DNA of 12,877 nt from Oehlia diaphana (lineage: Eukaryota; Glomeromycota; Glomeromycetes; Glomerales; Glomeraceae): positions 10,133 to 23,009 of the forward strand of contig QZLH01001148.1 in NCBI GenBank assembly GCA_003833135.1, in the 5' to 3' direction. Numbering within the stretch: the stretch's first letter is position 1; every line of letters begins with the position of its first letter. Made by a program: the position numbers and the translations under genes. Under the pieces are notes generated by a model, which made no database searches, was not told the DNA's origin, and saw nothing but the letters and a program-made list of their open reading frames with translations. Of this stretch, positions 8,437 through 12,877 are shown one piece after another.

Positions 8437-9282
8437 AAAGTCGACCTATGGGGAAATCATGGATTCAGAATATGCCAGTTGAATATTAAGAATATTTATT
8501 TAAATTTTTACACTAAGGTTCTTCGGATCATACATCATACCCTTTGTAACAAATTTCTGCACATCTTGCAAATGACTTGGGATTCTACAATCTATTAGCT
8601 AATATTTTGTGTAACTACTGTACATTAGAACCAGTGTATAAAAATCTGAAAAAAATCATTGATTCAATCTACTATATACCGTATTAATTAAAATAATTTT
8701 TGTGCACATTAATTTGAAAAATCAAGAAATTGAATAAATATTATTTATAAATACAGTATTATAAAGTATAAATATAAAAAAAAAATCTAATAATATCACA
8801 CTATTTTAAGTGATGATCAAAAAATATGATGATCACGTAATCTTAAGAATAATAAAATTATGAAAAAATCAGGTAAAGAGGTTAATCAAACGAATTGTTC
8901 GCTTTGGTCCCGTTCGGTTTCGCAATTTTAAATCTGTGGTTTAATATTCTTTATCTGATTACTCGTCATACATGCATTTAAAATAACGGATCAATAACAA
9001 TATTACCGGCTTAGCAAAAATTCTAACGTTGATATAGCATGTTAAAAAAATTAAAATAAATAAAATCACGTTTACACTTTAAAATACAATGTACAGAAAA
9101 AAAATAATACATGTAGTACATATATATTACAGTTTGGTATATTTCAAATATTTATAAAATAAGTGCACAAAATTTCCGATTCGGCAAAGATGGGCAGACC
9201 TTTTTTTTTCTTTTTTTTTCCCCCTAAATATTTTCTTTACTTTATTAACTATCTACAGTCAACTCTCCATAAATGCACCCCC

Positions 9283-9330
9283 TTGGGACCAGGTATAAGA
9301 GTGCATTTAAAGAGGGTGTGCATTTATAGA
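9283..9330 (+). repeat. Internal direct repeat of the MITE, copy 1
   Basis: Starts TTGGGACCAGGTATAAG and continues with two GTGCATTTA units. It matches copy 2 with a few substitutions and one length difference. Confidence 0.75.
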
Positions 9331-9476
9331 ATACATATAAATCTATATGATATTAATCTAAAATTAATAAGGTAATACAAAAATTTTATAAGTAAACTAT
9401 ATAAAATTTTTTTATAAAGGGTGCATTTACAGAATATATATATATATAAACCGTGTATTTAGCATTAAGGCCCAAG

Positions 9477-9523
9477 TTGGGACTAGATAAAAGGTGCATT
9501 TATAGAGGGTGTGCATTTATAGA
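9477..9523 (+). repeat. Internal direct repeat of the MITE, copy 2
   Basis: Starts TTGGGACTAGATAAAAG and continues with two GTGCATTTATAGA units, running directly into the right terminal repeat, which carries a further unit. Confidence 0.75.
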
Positions 9524-9548
9524 GGGTGCATTTATAGAGAGTTGACTG

Positions 9549-10406
9549 TATTTATAATTTCATCATGGCACAATTTTTTAATTCCGGTTTTTTTTGTTAC
9601 ACACCTGTATGTATGTATATACATATATATATATAACATAAATATACAGTATATATATTTATTTATGCATAAAATAGGTTGTAACATTCAGATAAAACAG
9701 GTTAGCTCTTAAGTATCGGTACCTTGCAGGAAAAAACAATTAAGAAATGCTAAACGCTGTACATGCGAAATCAATAAATAAATAATTATCTTTTCCATTT
9801 TTTTTCTTTTTTTTTATTTATTTTAATTATTATAAATCAAAAAAATATGCTCATTATTTCAATTAATTTAAAATTATTTTTACAATAAGTACATATTTAT
9901 ATTCTGGATTTATAATAATATAAAACGACCTCTATTTTCAATAAAAAAATCATCTCTAGTGGTTTATTATGACTTAGTTTAATGAACTTAACCTCATTCG
10001 TGAATCCTTGATTCCCTTTCGTCATTTTCGACTATTCCGCAAGTTAAAATTATTGAATAAGATAGTGATTTACTATTCTTTGTGTGTCTAACGATTTAAC
10101 ATTTAATTTCAGATTAAAATAATTCGATTTGATTTTTTTATTTTGATCTCCTTTTTTTTCATCTTCAACAATTTAAGATTTTTATAAATCAAATCCCTTT
10201 CATTTTTAGCGGACGCACTTCGAATTTGTCTCTTCCCTCGAAATCCCTTTTTAATCTCTATTGCTTATTATTCATATAACGTGATCTCATTCATTGTTCG
10301 TTTTTGCATTTATATAAGTTATTAATTCGTTTCTTTTTTTCCTCTTTACAAACTTTTCTTACCTCTTAATATTACATTATAAATTCTTTTCTTTCCTTTT
10401 TTTATC
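9549..10406. other. Intergenic DNA and promoter region of the kinase gene
   Basis: A (TA)n tract lies around 9615-9660. The rest is AT-rich with no gene seen. Pyrimidine-rich DNA from about 10325 to the ATG at 10407 resembles a fungal leader and start-site region. Confidence 0.5.
10311..10318 (+). promoter_or_regulatory. TATA-like box of the kinase gene
   Basis: TATATAAG about 90 bp upstream of the proposed ATG, followed by a long C/T-rich stretch. Position and context fit a core promoter. Confidence 0.35.
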
Positions 10407-12397
10407 ATGGAAAATTTACCAAAGAATCTTCTTATTGAAGAGCAATTTCTTTTAGGTAACATAATTGAATAAAAAATTTGTTAATTTTTTTCTTTTTCTT
10501 TTTTTTTCTTTCTTTTAAAAATTAAAATTCATTCTCCAATTTTTAAAAATTGTTTCCGGAATCCGGCGTAACCAAATATTTTTATTTTTTATTTTATTTT
10601 ATCTTATTTTATTTAATTTTATTTTATTTTTCTTTCTTCCTTTTTCTCTTTTTTTTTTCTGTTATTAATAATTACGTCAAATTTATATTTTTAGATCACG
10701 TGCAGCATGCCCAACCCCAATCTGATGATACTCACATGTTTGATGATAATACAATAAATTCAACAAATAACGCAAATAATGACAGTAATAAAGAATCTAT
10801 TGGGAATTCCGGTTTGCAGCCATATCATCACCATCAAGATCTTGCGGAAATAGGGAATTCTATTATACACATCCCGTATTATTTTGAAAATAACGTTTGT
10901 AATTTAAATATATTTGAATTTTTATCAAATCACCTGATTTCTTTTGTTCAATAATTTTTTAATTTCCTGTACACCAAACAAACCATGACGCAGCAAAACG
11001 TTTTGTTTGGGTGGATAATGAAATACGAACGTCGATAATATTTCGCTGCACCACTTCTAATTAATATACCTTTATTTCTTTATACTGTAATAGCTGCGCC
11101 TCGAAGCGTATCATACAAACAGACTCAAGTTATTACTGGATGACGAGATATCACAAATAATATATTATTATGATCCACAAGACTTTAAGACTCTCGATAA
11201 GATTTCTACTGGAGCATCCACCTTGGTCTATTATGTATGTTGGAAAAATGCATCAAAGTTCACAATTAAAAAATTTGTCGGAAATTCTAATAAAGAAGCC
11301 ATTGTTAATGAAGTATGTTACTAATACAATTTGATATTGTTATTTAAATAAATTTTTAAATTCGTTAATTTTTTTTTTCCAGATTTATTTAACGGGATTG
11401 GTTAATCCTCATCCAAATATAATTCAATTTTATGGAGTTACGAAATTAAATGGTAAAATTTATTTAATTAAATTATTTATAATACTTTATTTTTGTGAAT
11501 ATTTTGTTATTTTGTTCACGTGTTTTTTGATATTTTAGATGAAATAAATTACTCTCTTGTACTTGAATATGCAGAAGGTGGAACATTAGAAAAATATTTA
11601 AGTGATAATACTATAACTTTTAAATGGGAGAGCCAACTTAAGTTTGCTATAGAAATTTCAAGTGCGATTTTATGGTTACATGTTGATAAGGAAATTATAC
11701 ACGGAGACCTTGTAAGTACAATTTATTTATATGATCTTTAATTAATATGCATTCAACACATTCTTTTTCTTTAGCATCCCGAAAATATCTTAATACAAAA
11801 AGATACAATAAAATTAGCAGATTTTGGATGCTCATGTCTAAAAGGATCATATAATAATACTGAAGTACGAGGTGTCATACCTTATATAGATCCTAAATTT
11901 TTTGAAACTCAAAATCGTTCGTATGGCTTAACCGAAAAATCCGATATATATAGTTTGGGAGTATTATTCTGGGAGTTAACAAGTCGTAAATCACCTTTTG
12001 ATTTCAAAACAAAAAACAATAATCGTTTGGAAATTATTGAAATTAAATCTGATATCCTTAAAGGTAAAAGAGAAAAACCTATTTCAGGCACAAACTATAA
12101 ATTCGTTGCGCTTTATGAAAGTAAGTACAATATATATGTAATTTTTTTACTTCAATTTAAAATATTTAATTTATTTAAATAGAATGTTGGCAACATGAAC
12201 CAGATGTAAGACCAGACATTCGTCAAGTAATTTCGGAAATTAATAATATTGGATTCTTAAATATATCGAATACTAATTTTAAAATTGAAAAAATTGAAAG
12301 AACAGAAATCGTAACAATAGAAAAATTAGAAAATGAAGATTTTGACTTGCCAAGTTGTGATGATTGTGACATAAATTCCGAGAAATATAATTCTTAG
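10407..12397 (+). CDS. Protein kinase, TKL-like, seven exons (423 aa)
   Basis: Exons are 10407-10455, 10695-10894, 11094-11312, 11383-11452, 11539-11711, 11775-12120 and 12183-12397. All junctions are GT-AG, phases agree, and the spliced length is 1272 bases. Residues 1-83 are a polar Asn/Asp/His-rich leader. The kinase domain follows, from about 113 to 370: ATP-binding Lys142 (FTIKKF), helix-C Glu156, hinge LVLEYAEGGTLEKYL, catalytic loop HGDLHPEN (Asp236, Asn241), DFG (253-255), PYIDP (273-277), EKSDIYSLGVLFWEL and CWQHEPDVRP. These suggest an active Ser/Thr or dual-specificity cytosolic kinase. Two oddities: the Gly-rich loop keeps only one clear Gly (KISTGASTLV), and the usual HRD is HGD, a non-RD form. 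The tail after about 380 is Glu/Lys-rich. TKL-like kinases of this look are greatly expanded in Rhizophagus. The last five exons are very secure. The first two, joined through a less usual GTTTGT donor, are less so; the kinase part could have another start. Confidence 0.82.
10456..10694 (+). other. Kinase intron 1, with a TTTTA microsatellite
   Basis: The donor is GTAACA and the acceptor TTTTTAG. The intron is T-rich and contains a (TTTTA)n-type repeat at about 10579-10632, a likely length-polymorphic site. The frame stays open through the 3' part of the intron, so an unspliced transcript could mislead gene prediction. Confidence 0.6.
10895..11093 (+). other. Kinase intron 2, holding an inverted repeat
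   Basis: Proposed donor GTTTGT and acceptor TAATAG, with a CTAAT-like branch site near 11057. The intron contains CCAAACAAA (10974-10982) pairing with TTTGTTTGG (11002-11010), and inside it the 12-bp perfect palindrome CAAAACGTTTTG (10994-11005). The less-AT patch suggests a small inserted repeat. Confidence 0.5.
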
Positions 12398-12790
12398 ATT
12401 TTCAAATTCTGTATTATATGTAATTTTTATACGAACATTATCCTAAATATTACGATTTATTGATAATATACAATGAATATTTAATACTTTTTTGAGGTAT
12501 GGTATAGTAGTTGTAATTGACAATATATTATTGCGTACGTAAAACTTATGCCACCTTTTCCACGACAAGTGACATTAAGTTAAAATTAAATAAAATAGAA
12601 ACTTTTTCAAATAAAATAAAATTGCTTGGTTTATTATTAAATAAAAATTATATAAAAATTATACGAATTTTGGGTTATAAAATATAATATTTATCGAGTT
12701 AAATAAGTACCCTTAAATTAGTTATATAAGGAGTAGGAGAATGGACATTAATTAATCTTTTAGGGTTATTAACTAGAATATGCGATTTGC
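12398..12790. other. 3' flank of the kinase gene
   Basis: No coding sequence. An AATAAA at 12589-12594 is a possible poly(A) signal, about 190 bp after the stop. TTTTTTGAGGTATGGTATAG at about 12488-12507 resembles the string near 5970-5986. Confidence 0.4.
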
Positions 12791-12809
12791 TGGGGGACTT
12801 CGTCCCCCA
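12791..12809. other. GC-rich perfect hairpin
   Basis: TGGGGGAC and GTCCCCCA pair over 8 bp around a TTC loop, so a CTTCG string caps the stem. Seven of eight stem pairs outside the end A-T would be expected to be rare here: the G5/C5 core stands out from the AT-rich surroundings. It could be a dispersed GC-rich palindrome or a transcript-end hairpin. Confidence 0.65.
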
Positions 12810-12877
12810 AATATAACTTTTATAATTAAAAAAATTCTTTGATATAAATAAATTGAATTGTGTGTAAAATATTACTG

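Larger units (their letters stand above)
7149..9252. other. Gene-poor AT-rich stretch with hairpins
   Basis: I find no intact gene. There is a coding-like fragment around 7611-7694 and a GC-richer patch at 7925-7995 that reads open on both strands with stops, perhaps a repeat remnant. Two strong stem-loops are listed separately. At 8812-8838 TGATGATCA occurs twice and can form a near-perfect stem. Poly-T and poly-C tracts lie at 9200-9225. Confidence 0.45.
9256..9548. mobile_element. Pogo/Tigger-like MITE, 293 bp, TA target site duplication
   Basis: The terminal inverted repeats (9256-9280 and 9524-9548) match at 24 of 25 positions and begin CAGTCAACTCTC. TA flanks both ends (9254-9255 and 9549-9550). 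CAGT ends with a TA duplication are characteristic of pogo/Tigger members of the Tc1/mariner superfamily. There is no transposase, so movement would need one encoded elsewhere. The interior is built from repeats: GTGCATTTATAGAGGGT-like units, and two direct copies of a 47-48 bp block starting TTGGGAC (9283-9330 and 9477-9523). Open frames crossing it are by-products. Confidence 0.85.

Noticed and set aside
8520..8600. Minus-strand stretch reading NPKSFARCAEICYKGYDV
   Set aside because: Considered as a Sel1-like repeat fragment, but it is bounded by stops and frame changes and too short to assign.
9163..9375. 70-codon frame on the plus strand
   Set aside because: It covers a homopolymer tract and the left part of the MITE; no protein character.
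9509..9712. 67-codon frame on the plus strand
   Set aside because: It is made of the MITE's right end and a (TA)n microsatellite.
11909..12091. 60-codon frame on the minus strand
   Set aside because: Antisense to kinase exon 6, a shadow of the real gene.

Overview
The window looks like nuclear DNA of an arbuscular mycorrhizal fungus, most likely a Rhizophagus-type Glomeromycotina. This is inferred from strong AT-richness, many A/T homopolymers, short introns with GTATGT/GTAAGT donors, a TKL-like kinase of the kind heavily expanded in these fungi, a Crinkler-like domain and several MITE-like repeats. No database search was possible, so the species assignment is inference. There are no bacterial features, tRNA, rRNA or CRISPR.

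Layout. 339-497 (minus) is a 52-residue peptide precursor with a clear signal peptide. 994-1125 is a small foldback element with TTTCGCCGAAA arms. 1919-3292 (plus) is a broken gene with at least three frameshifts and two in-frame stops; its best preserved part looks like an ADP-ribosyltransferase/DUF3990-type fold. 3624-4198 (minus) is a three-exon gene for a 142-residue protein I do not recognise. 4752-5123 is a weak open frame. 5263-5700 (plus) carries a Crinkler N-terminal domain with signs of compensating frameshifts and no effector domain after it. 5701-9253 is a long gene-poor AT-rich stretch with hairpins and an Asp-codon repeat. 9256-9548 is a pogo/Tigger-like MITE with TA target duplication and internal duplications. 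10407-12397 (plus) is a seven-exon protein kinase gene, the best supported gene of the window. The rest up to 12877 is non-coding, with a striking GC-rich hairpin at 12791-12809.

How it fits together. There is no operon-like organisation; the genes lie on both strands and look independent. A secreted peptide, a Crinkler remnant, a decayed ADP-ribosyltransferase-like gene, an orphan gene and a lineage-expanded kinase, mixed with MITEs, suggest a fast-changing accessory compartment. The only genes I consider likely intact are the secreted peptide, the 142-residue orphan and the kinase.
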